A stretch of DNA of 64,000 nucleotides from Talpa occidentalis. Taxonomy: Eukaryota; Chordata; Mammalia; Eulipotyphla; Talpidae. The notes below the pieces were generated by a model that was given only the letters and a program-made list of their open reading frames with translations, was not told the DNA's origin and did no database searches. Every line of letters begins with the position of its first letter. Position 1 is the stretch's first letter. Below, piece by piece: positions 52,241 through 62,360 of the stretch. The stretch spans positions 111,101,194 through 111,165,193 of the forward strand of contig NW_026555331.1 in NCBI RefSeq assembly GCF_014898055.3, given 5' to 3'. Position numbers and translations under genes: made by a program.

Positions 52241-52338
52241 AGAATCTTATGATTCAGAATCTTATGATTAACCTTCTCATGATTAAGAATCTTATGATTA
52301 ACCTTCAGCAGTTAATCTTATGATTAACCTTCATCATT
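52241..52338. repeat. Degenerate minisatellite, about four units
   Basis: The core AATCTTATGATT recurs four times, three of them extended to AATCTTATGATTAACCTTC. Spacing is 15-30 bp. It ends in a T-run. Confidence 0.88.
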
Positions 52339-53020
52339 CTTTTTTTTTTAATCAACTAAGAAGCCATCAGGTCCAGCTGCATGGAGTAAGAGAGCTCTTA
52401 CTAGAGTTGTTTCATTTTGGGTGTTCTTGAATGGGCAAAAGCTGGCTTTCTTCACTAGTTGCCATCAGTGGTCTCCTGGATAAAGCTTCATGAGGGAATA
52501 AATGTTTATCTGTTTTGCTCTGTGTTACTAATTTTAAAAAATTCTAATATTTGAATCATCACAGACATTGATATTTTTTAAAAAGAATACATGCTTCCCC
52601 CTATGCTTTTAAAAACTATTAAAAAGTAAAAAAATGACCCATAAATCACCTTTTTGAAAATCAAATTAAGCATTTTTTTTTTTTTGCATGAGTCTTAGAA
52701 CTTTGCTGCTATCCTGGCCATATCAAATCTAGGTTAAAGACTTAATAACCTACCAGAGACTGAGGTCTGAGACCTGCTCCAAGACCTAAGCCCGTCAGAT
52801 AGGGGGCCCAAGCACCCCTAGAATGGCTCTTTCTACAGATTTTGCAGTTTTGACCTTCTACAAGTAAAAGTCTACAGAAAGTAGATGCCACTTCCATGTG
52901 ATTAATTTTGGTTCAATTCAGTTACCAAGAATTGTGTTTTCTTATTCTCAGATATGAAGTGGCAATAAAGCATGTCAGGGGCACCGTGGTGGTTCTAGAC
53001 TGTTCCACATGCATACAAGG

Positions 53021-53317
53021 TGTAGGGTAAGGTAAAAGGTATCAGGCTTTTCTGCCCTTCCGCCATCAGGATAGATGAGAGAGCCCTGTGATCCTGGGTG
53101 CATGCCTGATGGCGGGCACCTGAAGTGGGTACACCTGCGCTGAAAGACTGATAATATAAGGGTGGTGCAGCAGAGTGCGGTGTGGTGGTAATGCGGTGTC
53201 GAGGGTGGAGGAGTGGAGTGTACGAAGGAGTGTTAGAGCGACTACAAACCACGGCGAAGAGCATGTGGCTGCTAAAACCGTTCATAAACCTGCTCAGAAT
53301 GGGTTGGTTGCTTTACA
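53021..53317 (+). mobile_element. Short solo LTR, family of 57886-58298
   Basis: Starts TGTAGGGTAAGGTAAAAGGT, then ATCAGGCTTTTCTGCCCTTC and GCATGCCTGATGGCGGGCAC, all shared with the LTR at 57886. It appears to end CTTTACA at 53317. The flanks CAAGG at 53016-53020 and 53318-53322 form a perfect 5-bp duplication. At 297 bp it is shorter than its relative (413 bp), which implies an internal deletion or a distinct subtype. Confidence 0.75.
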
Positions 53318-53695
53318 CAAGGGTTCACATTCCTATTCAGATTGTCATTCAACCTTTTTCCTGGGAAGCTGCACCCACTCTGAGAGAGCCAGGCCAAGAG
53401 GGAGAAACTGGGAAAAGCCACAGCTCATCCTCCTGTTTCAGCTGAGGAGACTGTACGTAACAGGGACCAAGTGGCTGGTTGATAGCAGGTACGGAGTGGC
53501 ATTCAATACAGTGTGAGAACTCCAATCTTCAGTTCTATTTTCCGCCATTATAGTGCCAGCAAGGCATGGGGCAAGTTCTGAATCAATTCAGGCAGATGGG
53601 TAAAGGATAGTCCTGGAGCCCTCAGTGGCTTTTCAGGCATTAATGATCTTTCTACACCATTTGTCATGGGGCAAGCCTGCAGGCTAGCAAGGCAG

Positions 53696-54455
53696 TATAG
53701 GGTAAATGGAAGTTATCAGGTTTTTTTCTGCCCTCCCAACATTAGCATCTATGACCAATACCTGTGGTTTTATTATTTTTTTTTTAAAGATTTTTTTTAA
53801 GTTTTTATTTTTTTTTTAAGATTTATTTATTTTATTTGTACAAGCACTGGGTACAGTCAGAAGCACGGGAGGGTGAGAGAATTCACCAGAGCCAGAGCGG
53901 AGAGTAGAACAGGCAGAATGACGAAGTACACTGCTGGGGGGAGCAGCGGGCGGCAGGAGAGGTCTGCGCGCCATGTGGGACCCTCGCCCGGCAGCTGGGG
54001 ATCGAACCGGCGCTGCAGAGGCTGTGGGCAGCTTCACAACCCAACGCTCAACCACTGCGCCACCGGGGAGGCCCCCAATACCTGTGGTTTTAAACGCACA
54101 CCTGATGGCGACACCTGGAGCATGGTGTGCAGTGTGTGAGTGGGCGCACCTGAGCTGGGAGACCGAGCATAAGGGTGGCAGCAGAGGACTGTGTAGCAGA
54201 GTGCAGTAGAGACCAGTGGAACAACCGTGAGAGAACACTAGAGAGCCAGAAAGAGTAAAGATTCTCCTGAAGCTAGGAGGCCTGCCAGCCTCCTGGCCTC
54301 CTGACCCACATACCTGCCCAGCACCTGGTTGTCTCATTACAAATGGTGTGGAGAAAGATAATTAAAAGCCTGAAAAAGCCACTGAGGGCTCCAGGACTCT
54401 CCTTTACCTGTCTGTCTGGAACCATAGAGAAGCTTCACTGTGCCTTGCTGGCACT
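53696..54455 (+). mobile_element. Third related LTR, split by a SINE
   Basis: Starts TATAGGGTAAATGGAAGTTA (decayed TGTAGGG) and TCTGCCCTCCCAACATTAGC. After the inserted SINE it resumes with CACCTGATGGCGACACCTGG, GGCCTGCCAGCCTCCTGGCC and AATTAAAAGCCTGAAAAAGC, all aligning in order with the LTR at 57886-58298. The 3' boundary is uncertain (54450-54580), and I could not find a target duplication. Confidence 0.75.
53773..54074 (-). mobile_element. tRNA-derived T+ SINE, young subfamily (copy 5), nested in an LTR
   Basis: The minus strand begins GGGGCCTCCCCGGTGGCGCA, with CGGTTCGATCCC as B box and the same body as copies 1 and 7. The exact target duplication CAATACCTGTGGTTTTA (53756-53772 and 54076-54092) comes from the surrounding LTR. 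The tail is unusually long and T-rich on the plus strand, about 55 bp with a repeated AAGATTT motif. Confidence 0.93.
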
Positions 54456-54842
54456 TCAGTCAGGAAGTCATGGGGGCCCAGTGGCTGGCAGGCCTCCCAG
54501 TATCGTGGTCCTGCCTCTCTATTGTCACTCGACCTCTCCTAGCTGCTCTGCCACTGCCGTCCTCCACTGCCCTTATAGCCCTGACCTCTGAGGCTCAGGT
54601 GTGTCCACTTGTGCATACCTGTGCCATGTTCCAGGTGTCCACAATCAGGCATGCATACCCTGAGCCCACGCTCTGCATTTAAGGCTGCAGATGAGACTGG
54701 TATCTCTGGAAGGTCTTTCTAACCAGAACACTGCCTAAATTGGCAATTAACTCAAACTTAGCAACCATGGTAAAAACAACTTCAGAGAGAGCAGGCCAAA
54801 AACAGCCTTCTACACTAAAACCATAGGAGAAAAAGAAAATAG

Positions 54843-55100
54843 GGGGCCTCCCTGATGGCACAGGGGTTAAGTCACAGCACTATCAAGCTATCACCAGCTG
54901 CTGCAGCATGAGTTAGATAATAGGCCAGGGAGCTAACCCACATGGACAGCAGGCCTCTTCTGTCTCACCTGCTGCTCCCCTCAGCAGTATATTTCAGTAG
55001 ATCTGCCTGTTCTGCTCCCCACTGTCTCCAAATCCTCTCACCCCAGCAATTCTGGTTTACACCCCTGTTCTTGTATGCGTAAATAAATCTTTTTTAAAAA
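54843..55100 (+). mobile_element. tRNA-derived T+ SINE, older subfamily (copy 6)
   Basis: GGGGCCTCCCTGATGGCACA, GCTCCCCTCAGCAGTATATT and the tail GCGTAAATAAATCTTTTTTA identify the SINE. The B-box region (AGTTAGATAATAGG) is decayed. Its flanks share only AGAAAAAG (54828-54835 and 55101-55108). Confidence 0.88.
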
Positions 55101-55289
55101 AGAAAAAGCAATTGGTTGGTGGTCTGCAAGTCTTTCATTCCTAAGGGCAACTACTCTACAGTGGAATTTAATGAGACTGGAGGACCATAAAGGTAACTCT
55201 GAGGCTACTTTTTTGAATTGTCTCTTCTTTAGCTTCTGCGAGGGTGATGTTTAGTGATATGTAGCTCAGACTTGGGCAAGAGACACTCA

Positions 55290-55460
55290 TAGTTTGGTAC
55301 ACTGATTCTGACACTGGACAAGTTATTTCTAACTTTTGAAAGTCTCAGTTTATTTGCTAATTGAAGGTGGAAAGTATCTCAGTTTGTTGTGAACAAATGA
55401 AAAATCAATGCACGTGGATGTTCAGTCTATATGAGCTAATTAATAAGAGCAATAATAACT
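55290..55460 (+). repeat. MIR SINE fragment
   Basis: CACTGATTCTGACACTGGAC, AAGTTATTTCTAACTTTTGA and AAGTCTCAGTTTATTTGCTA follow the forward MIR order. Confidence 0.65.
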
Positions 55461-56589
55461 AGAAATAAATAAACTTAGGAAAACATGAGAAGCTCTTTTG
55501 CCAAGTCAGCCACTTCAGAGTATAGCGCATGTAAGTTCCGTGCTAGGCATTGTCAGGGGTGAAGAAGTTCCTTTATCAGCAGGGGACAGAAACCATGTAT
55601 ATAATTCACTCTGTGTGAATTACAATGCCCAAAAGAGACACAGTTAGAGTGTGATAAGAGGTCAAAAAGAAGAAAAGATAAATTCTAGCTGGGGAATTTG
55701 GAGTCGCTTCATGAAGGAGGTAATATTGACTATCAGCTATATGTTCTATGAAATATCCACAACCAGCAAAAAGTAAATTTAAGTTAATTTCCAAATTCAA
55801 GTATATTCTTGGGATAAATGCCACTCCTGTAATATTCTTACTGGTTCTAGAAGAAAATTAACTGATTTCTGTAAAACCAGCACAGAGACCATGTAGGAAA
55901 ATAACCTTGTTTTTTCCATGTAGGAAAAAAACCTTCACTTAACTATTTAGTATATTCAGGAGTCCTGTATTTGGGTTGTATATAATTTTTGGCATTTGAT
56001 ATTACCTATAAAACTACACCTTTCTACTAGCACTGGTAGAAAAAGCTGCAGGTAGCCACTTTAGCATTCTTTGGGTCAGCATTTTTCAGAGTATACTTTG
56101 GGTTGCACTGGTTCTATGATAAGCTGGGTTGGGTAGAGGAAGGAAAAGATGTGGGAGGAGGAATGAATTCTGTGATGTCAAGTTTTAAGAAACTTTATTT
56201 ATTATACCCCTTCTGGAAGCTGACAATACATATTAACATACACAAGTTAAATCCACTTGACTTATTAAACCTCTGATATCATAAACATGTTTGTTCGTGT
56301 AAAGCTTTTTATCCCCTAGCATAAAACCTATTAATATTCCACCCACTTTGCAAATTGTTGCCTTGAGTGATCTTCATGCCATTGTCAAAAGGGCTCTGGA
56401 AAAGAATGCTACACCTAAGACCATTCAGGCAACTTGGAAATCAAGGAAGGAAGATTTGTGGCGGCTTCTCATCCTGAAACCAGTCTGGGGTAGATTATCT
56501 ATCATATATTTCCAAAAGAGTTATCTCATCACCTCCATTTGGAAGACACTGTATCCACTCTACAAAACACCCTTCTATTGGCCTGTCAA

Positions 56590-56700
56590 CACCCTATTCC
56601 TCTCCTTTTTACAGATAAGCAAACTGAAGTCCAGAGAGAGGACCCAACATACCTAATTTTGCACAGCAGCGAGATGGCAGAAACTGAATTCTGTTTCTTA
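56590..56700 (-). repeat. MIR SINE fragment
   Basis: TTTTTACAGATAAGCAAACT, GAAGTCCAGAGAGAGGACCC, then TTGCACAGCAGCGAGATGGC and AGAAACTGAATTC match the reverse MIR core. Confidence 0.72.
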
Positions 56701-57764
56701 AGCTTTCCCACCACTTCACACCAGTTGCTTTGGCTTCACAATAGTGCTGGGAAACTAACATCTACCTTAGTTTAGACTTGGAAAACTTCAGAAAGCAAGT
56801 GTTTGGGGGGCAAGTGTAAATAGTAATCTGTAATTTACATAGACAGATTATTTTGAAATGTGGCAGGTCAAAGAAGCCCTGTTAGGTCAGATCTCCACAT
56901 GGTGATTTACAACCTGGAGGACACTGATTGAAGAATGGCAGAAGTCACTGGCTTGTAACCAACCTGGACACAGTGAGTAGCCACCTCCTTTCTGCCATAA
57001 CTTTCCTCTTCTACCAGAAAGTGTGGCTAGCTGCATATTACTTCTACGACCCTTCAGCTATATCTGGAATAAACAGTGATTTTTGCCAGAGCATCAACAA
57101 TCCTTAAAATAGAAACATGAAGTAATTACAAGTGACAGTCCTCAAATTATGCTAAGACTCAAAAGCGGCTTCTGCGTGGTCTAAGGAGAGGTTGGTGCCG
57201 CGACTATCTGAGGAAGCTATGCACAGGATGGTGGCTTCAGGAAAGAGTGGAGAGGATGTTTTCTTTACTGTAAACAATGGATTTTCTTTACTGTAGACAA
57301 TGAATTATATATCTACCTATAATATACCTACTCTGTGAGGGAGTAAATCTGGATAAATGAATGATTTACTCCTTTAAAGGAAGTGATTTCTTTGGTGGTA
57401 GGTTAACTGTTTTAGCTCAAATGAATTATTACATGAGATCATAGATGACATTGCATGCTAATTAGGAGATTTACCTCTCCAGTCAGGGAATTTTTTAAGG
57501 TCAATGGAAAAATATACAATGATGAACACTTGCTGAGAAAAGGAACACACATTATTAGGAAGGCCGAGTGTCATTACATTGACTGATATGATGATCCCAG
57601 GAGGAAGAGAAGAAGATGCCTGTTGAGGCAGAAGAAAAACGGTGATTTTTATAACATGTCACAGGGATCTTCCTGCAGTAATCAGGCATCATTGTCACTA
57701 GAGCAGCAAGCTGGCCTAGGGGTACAATGCACTGTGCCACAGACTATAGTCACTTGTAGAACCT

Positions 57765-57870
57765 AGATCTATATCACAGAGATGCTCCCTATGAGCACCA
57801 TCCCCATTATTCTCTTTGAGCTCCAGTTTCTTTATTTGTACAATGGGGATACCACTGACCACATGGTCAG
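57765..57870 (+). repeat. MIR SINE fragment
   Basis: GAGCTCCAGTTTCTTTATTT and GTACAATGGGGATACCACTG match the forward MIR core. The LTR at 57886 inserted at its end. Confidence 0.65.
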
Positions 57871-57885
57871 AAGACAATGGACATG

Positions 57886-58298
57886 TGTAGGGTAAGGAAA
57901 TATGTCAGGCTTTTCTGCCCTCCCACCATCAGGACAGATGATGGATCCTTGCAGTCCTGAATGCATGCCTGATGGCGGGCACCTGGAATAGGGTGTGGGC
58001 ATAGGTAGATGGGATTCACCTGGGCTAAGACTCGGCTTTTAAGGTCGGCGTCATGGGGACACCAGCAGAAGCCGAGGAGAAGCCGAAAGAGAAGCCGAGA
58101 GAAGGCTGGAGAGTGATAGAGTGAAGACTTGCTGGGGGCTGGGAGGCCTACTAGCCTCCCGGCCCCCCAGCACCCCTGCCTGCCGTGTACCTGGTAATCC
58201 CAATAAAAGCCTGCAAAACTACTGAGGACTCTGACTCCTCCTTTACCCGGTCTGCATGGGATCAGAAAACCTGCACTGTGTCCATTCCTGCCCCTACA
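57886..58298 (+). mobile_element. Solo LTR, most complete copy of a local family
   Basis: The 413-bp LTR starts TGTAGGG and ends CCCTACA, so the termini are perfect 7-bp inverted repeats. It is flanked by an exact 5-bp target duplication ACATG (57881-57885 and 58299-58303). It has a GC-rich body with GAAGCCGA-type short repeats around 58066-58105 and AATAAA at 58202-58207. Five-base duplications suggest an ERVL-like or related class. No internal retroviral region is adjacent. Confidence 0.92.
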
Positions 58299-58395
58299 AC
58301 ATGCAAATAAAAATATAACAAATTCATCAAAGTCCTTATATAAATTCAATATTTCCCACATCTCACACCCTCACACCCTCTACCTCAATTAAAGT

Positions 58396-58459
58396 ACAAG
58401 GGGAAGGTGATTTAACCTTCTGTTAGGACTAGCAGAAGGTTAAATCACCTTACTCCTTG
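58396..58459. other. Long inverted repeat able to form a hairpin
   Basis: The arms AAGGTGATTTAACCTTCTG (58404-58422) and CAGAAGGTTAAATCACCTT (58433-58451) are perfect 19-bp complements with the 10-nt loop TTAGGACTAG. Pairing continues outward with small mismatches (ACAAGGGG against CTCCTTGT). It could be a small inverted-repeat element or a precursor-like RNA hairpin. I recognise no family. Confidence 0.85.
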
Positions 58460-58643
58460 TCTACAATCTCCCTATTAGTGTACTGGCTCTTCATTCATGA
58501 ACAGATCTTTGTTTAATTGTGTTGTCAAATTTCACTGACATTGCCAACATAATTGCTGTCTTAGGGAGTAAAGATAGTCCTTTTCCTATTTTTATCCCAG
58601 GACCTTGTGTAGGAACAGATGTACAATCACTACATAGGGAGTT

Positions 58644-58667
58644 TGAATGAATGAATGAATGAATGAG
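58644..58667. repeat. (GAAT)n microsatellite
   Basis: Five to six ATGA units, probably at the 3' end of an L2 or MIR fragment. Confidence 0.9.
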
Positions 58668-59099
58668 TAGAATATTAAGGTCTTGAATAAGTGAAGTGTA
58701 TGGTATGTCTCTAAAGAGTTTACTCATCCCTTACTTGATAAATACATGCATTACTATGGTTTTAAGAAAGTTTTTACTTTTTTTTTCAATTGAAGGACAT
58801 ATTTTCATAACAATAGAAAATAAACCAAAACTTAACTCTCCATAACAACTCACCCTTTTCTTTCCTGGAGCCTCACAGGTTTCCCTCCTGGCTTTGCGTG
58901 GAAGCTGGCACAGATTACTGATTAGTGAGGTGAGGCTATGTGTGCTGGACAATAGCTGTGCAATCCTTTATGACAATGACAGTAATGTGGTTAGTTTCAC
59001 AAGTAGTGAAATGATCAAGAAATTGTTGAGAAGAGCATGGGAAAAGTAAAAGATGGAGAAACACCCCAGGCAGGGATCTCTTTTCAATGCTACAAGCAC

Positions 59100-59405
59100 A
59101 GACTGAGCATATATGTGCCACACTGTCCTAAGCACATTACAGATACCCTTACTTAGTCCTCACAGCAACTCTCTTCATGTAAAGAAAGATTACTGAAGTA
59201 ACATTGTTTGTTAATATTATGTATGTTTCAGGTGCACATCAACATTTGTATATGCTACATTATCATCACCAAAAAAATCTACCTTCCACCCACCACCACA
59301 GTGATCACCACCTTTACCTATTTCAACAATTTTCCCCATTTTAAAAATAAGGACACTAAGGCAAGGAGCGGTTAAGAATATTTTTGCAGCTTACTGAGGT
59401 AATAA
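59100..59405 (-). repeat. MIR SINE split by an inserted fragment
   Basis: The outer parts (GCCACACTGTCCTAAGCACA, CTCACAGCAACTCTC; then CCCCATTTTAAAAATAAGGA, CACTAAGGCAAGGAG) are a continuous reverse MIR. Between them, at about 59190-59330, is foreign sequence TATTATGTATGTTTCAGGTG and CACATCAACATTTG, which resembles an L1-related segment. Confidence 0.7.
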
Positions 59406-59498
59406 ATGGAATTGAAGATTTCCTTCTTGCAGCCATAATGATATTATCCTGCCTCTTCTATGTCACAATCCTGAGATTTCAATGATTATTACCTATAT

Positions 59499-59782
59499 AT
59501 ATTTTTTTTTAAGATTTATTTATTTATTTATACATACAAGCACTGGGTACAGTCAGAAGCGCGGGAGGGTGAGAGAATTCACCAGAGCCAGAGCGGGGAG
59601 TAGAGCAGGCAGAAGGACCGAAGTACACTGCTGAAGGGAGCAGCGGGCGGCAGGAGAGGTCTGTGCGCCATGTGGGATCCTCCTCAGGTGGCTGGGGAGC
59701 AGCCGGGGATCGAACCAGCACTGCCGAGGCTGCGGGCAGTTTCGCAACCCAGCGCTCAACCGCTGCGCCACTGGGGAGGCCC
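59499..59782 (-). mobile_element. tRNA-derived T+ SINE, young subfamily (copy 7)
   Basis: The minus strand has the intact head GGGCCTCCCCAGTGGCGCAG, the B box GGTTCGATCCC, and the body and AATAAATAAATCTTAAAAAA tail. The target duplication ATTACCTATAT occurs at 59488-59498 and 59783-59793. It is nearly identical in layout to copies 1 and 5. Confidence 0.92.
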
Positions 59783-61494
59783 ATTACCTATATTTTTTTA
59801 TATGAGGGGGTTGAGTTTCAAAGAGACTCAAAACCCAGCACACATGGAAGAGTGCACAATTCAAAGTGAAGACCATCTGATTCCATAGTCTGCACTCACT
59901 CTATTATACTGAGGGGTTTCCTATATGACATGACCCAGCCTTCTTACCATTTTAGTGAAAGAGGACCTTTTATTTTCTATGTTTTCTATACATTTGATGG
60001 TCCTGTTCAGCTAATTGCTGAATATCAAGCTGTAATTACATCACGAATAATCTCTGGTCTCTTCCACAATATGGAAATTAGATAAATAGTTCACTGTGTC
60101 AAATCTATTCCATAAACCTTGATCTGTTGCTTGCTGGATACAGGTCACTGCACAGAGTACCCAAGAGGTACAATGCACTGAGGACAGTCCTACCCATGAG
60201 GAGTTCACAGTCCTTGCTGAAAACAGGCCCTTGTGCATAAAAACAGGAGTTGGAGGAAAAAGGCAAAGATCAAAGACCTTCTGAACATGGAGTTTTAACT
60301 AGAACCCTACCAGAAATAGAAGAGGGTGGTAATGGTGATTAGTTGCCTAGGAGCTGGAATAAAGAGTTCTGAATCACTCTGTGAACAAAGAGCACAGGAA
60401 ACACACAAACTACATTTTATAATAATTGCTGACAGGCGTCAGTTTTGCTCTCTTCTCTCAGGATAAGGCTAAATGAAAAACTACATACAACTCTGCTTGG
60501 GTGTGACACCATCATTACTTTGTTATTCACATGTAATTTTCTACTTCAGGTCTCCACAATATTTTTCTCCTAATTTTCTATCACAAATTGTCTAATTGCA
60601 GTGTCTATTATTATCATGTTTTCTCTAAGTCTTTGTAGAAATAAAAACAAAAACCATACTTTTTGGTTACTATTGCTATCTTAGATACCTTCTAGAATCA
60701 TCTGACTCAATGTATATACCTTGTTATTTCAGAAGGATTTCAACAAAATGCACTAAACCAATGAGCCCACAGAAATAAAGGGATGCAGGAACTAAACAGT
60801 AGAGAGTGTGGGAGGCATAGGCATCCCCAATCCAGATCCCACCATGGTAATGGGGCATTTAATTTAGCACTAACTTCCTCAGAATCCCTAGAATGATTAC
60901 TTCAGTCAGAGTTATTCCAGTTGTGGGCTAATCTATGAGAAATGGACACTTTATATTTTTTCTAATGGTGGTTCACTACAATTCCTCGACTCCCTGATTG
61001 GGGTGAGAAGGCTGCTGGACCAATTCCCCTTGCAATATGCTTTGCTGATGTGAACAGCTCCCCAACCCACACATCCACACAGAACAGCCCTTGAAAACAC
61101 TATTTTTAGCAATGCAGTCATGTGGCACACAGTCCAGAGTGACTATGTGTCTCACTTCTTCTGATTTTCTTTCAATAGGACCAACTTTAATTAAAAAGGG
61201 GCCAACAAATCCCCATATCAGACAAATTCCCACTTTGACTGCAAAGCCTGAAGAAGTGACATTTTTAAGAATCTGGAAGAGAAAGGCACTGGAGACAGGT
61301 TATTGAAATGACTGATCTCCACCTGTCCCCCTCCCCTGCCTACCACAGGAGAATGGGACTGACACAGCAGAGGTGGCCTGAGCTCACAATGAGAACAGCA
61401 AAGCTGACAGCTGTGCTTTTCCACACTGAACACCCTGGGAAAATCAACGCTTGGGCAGCCCTGCTGCCATCTGTGGAGTTTCTACTGCAGACAG

Positions 61495-61612
61495 GTTATT
61501 TATAGAAACTTGTTTGTGCAAAGCCAATATTTACCTGTCGGGGCTGTCAAAATTTACAATTCATCTGTGCCATTAGCCTGCTGTTTCGCCGTCAATAATG
61601 GAAATTTCCATC
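61495..61612. promoter_or_regulatory. Candidate conserved intronic enhancer
   Basis: This unique-looking block holds several intact motif-like words: TATTTAC (FOX core, 61528-61534), GGGGCTGTCA with a TGTCA MEIS/TGIF core, the E-box CATCTG (61562-61567), CATTAG, and retained CpGs (CTGTCGGGG, TTTCGCCGTCAA). It has no repeat signature. This is an inference from appearance only. Confidence 0.3.
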
Positions 61613-61856
61613 ACAAAAAAGAGAGGTTTGGGGTAACTGTGAAGGCTACACACCCTCACGTAAGTAGAAGAATGAGAGGTATTAATGGTTACAGGGAATA
61701 TGCATCTGTCACCCAAGTGGTCACTGGACCCTCCTGTTATGCTGTGAAGACAGACGGTTGTCAAGATGAAAAAGTAGAATTCTTCCAAATTTTTGTGGTT
61801 GAAGCTTCAAAGCTACTTCTGGCTAAAACCAGAAAGGCATTTTCTACAACCTTTTT

Positions 61857-62360
61857 GTGTGCATGTCTGTAAGTACATATTATGAATGTGTGTATGGGTG
61901 TACATGTATATTCAGTTGTTCATGGGCACACACATGCATGTTGCTTGCACATACTTGTATGGGTGTATATGCATGTGCTTGCATGCATGTACACAAGTGT
62001 ACACCATGTATACAGGTGTGTGCACATGTGTATTTGATTGCATGCACATGTGCACATGTGTGTATCCATGCAATATGTGTATTGTGCGACTGTACACACA
62101 TGTGTTGCTTGCATGTATGTGTATATGGGTATTGATGTGTATGTATAGGTGTGTACATGTGTGCATGTGCTTAAATGCATATGTATGACTCACAATGTGT
62201 GCTCCTTCATGCACATGTATATGTGCCTATATACATGTATATAGACATGTATGTATGTACTTGCATGTATAAGTGTATATTGTGAATACAGGAGTGCATC
62301 TGTGGATACACATGTGCACAGGAGTACATGTGTGTGTACAGGCATGCATGTGCAAAAACA
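61857..62360. repeat. Alternating purine-pyrimidine (TG/CA/TA) low-complexity tract
   Basis: About 500 bp composed almost entirely of mixed ATGTGTGC, GCATGCATGT and TATACATG words with no fixed period. Overlapping open frames on both strands here, rich in Cys, Val, His and Thr, come from the composition and are not genes. Such alternation favours Z-DNA. Confidence 0.9.

Noticed and set aside
52241..52338. Repeats with spacers, as in a CRISPR array
   Set aside because: Units and spacings are irregular and the context is a mammalian intron; it is a small minisatellite.
53816..54337. Open frame of 173 codons on the minus strand
   Set aside because: It runs through a SINE and LTR sequence; similar frames occur in the other young SINE copies (7899-8138, 59524-59784), so it reflects the GC-rich repeat body.
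61857..62214. Several overlapping Cys/His-rich frames on both strands
   Set aside because: They arise from the TG/CA/TA low-complexity tract.
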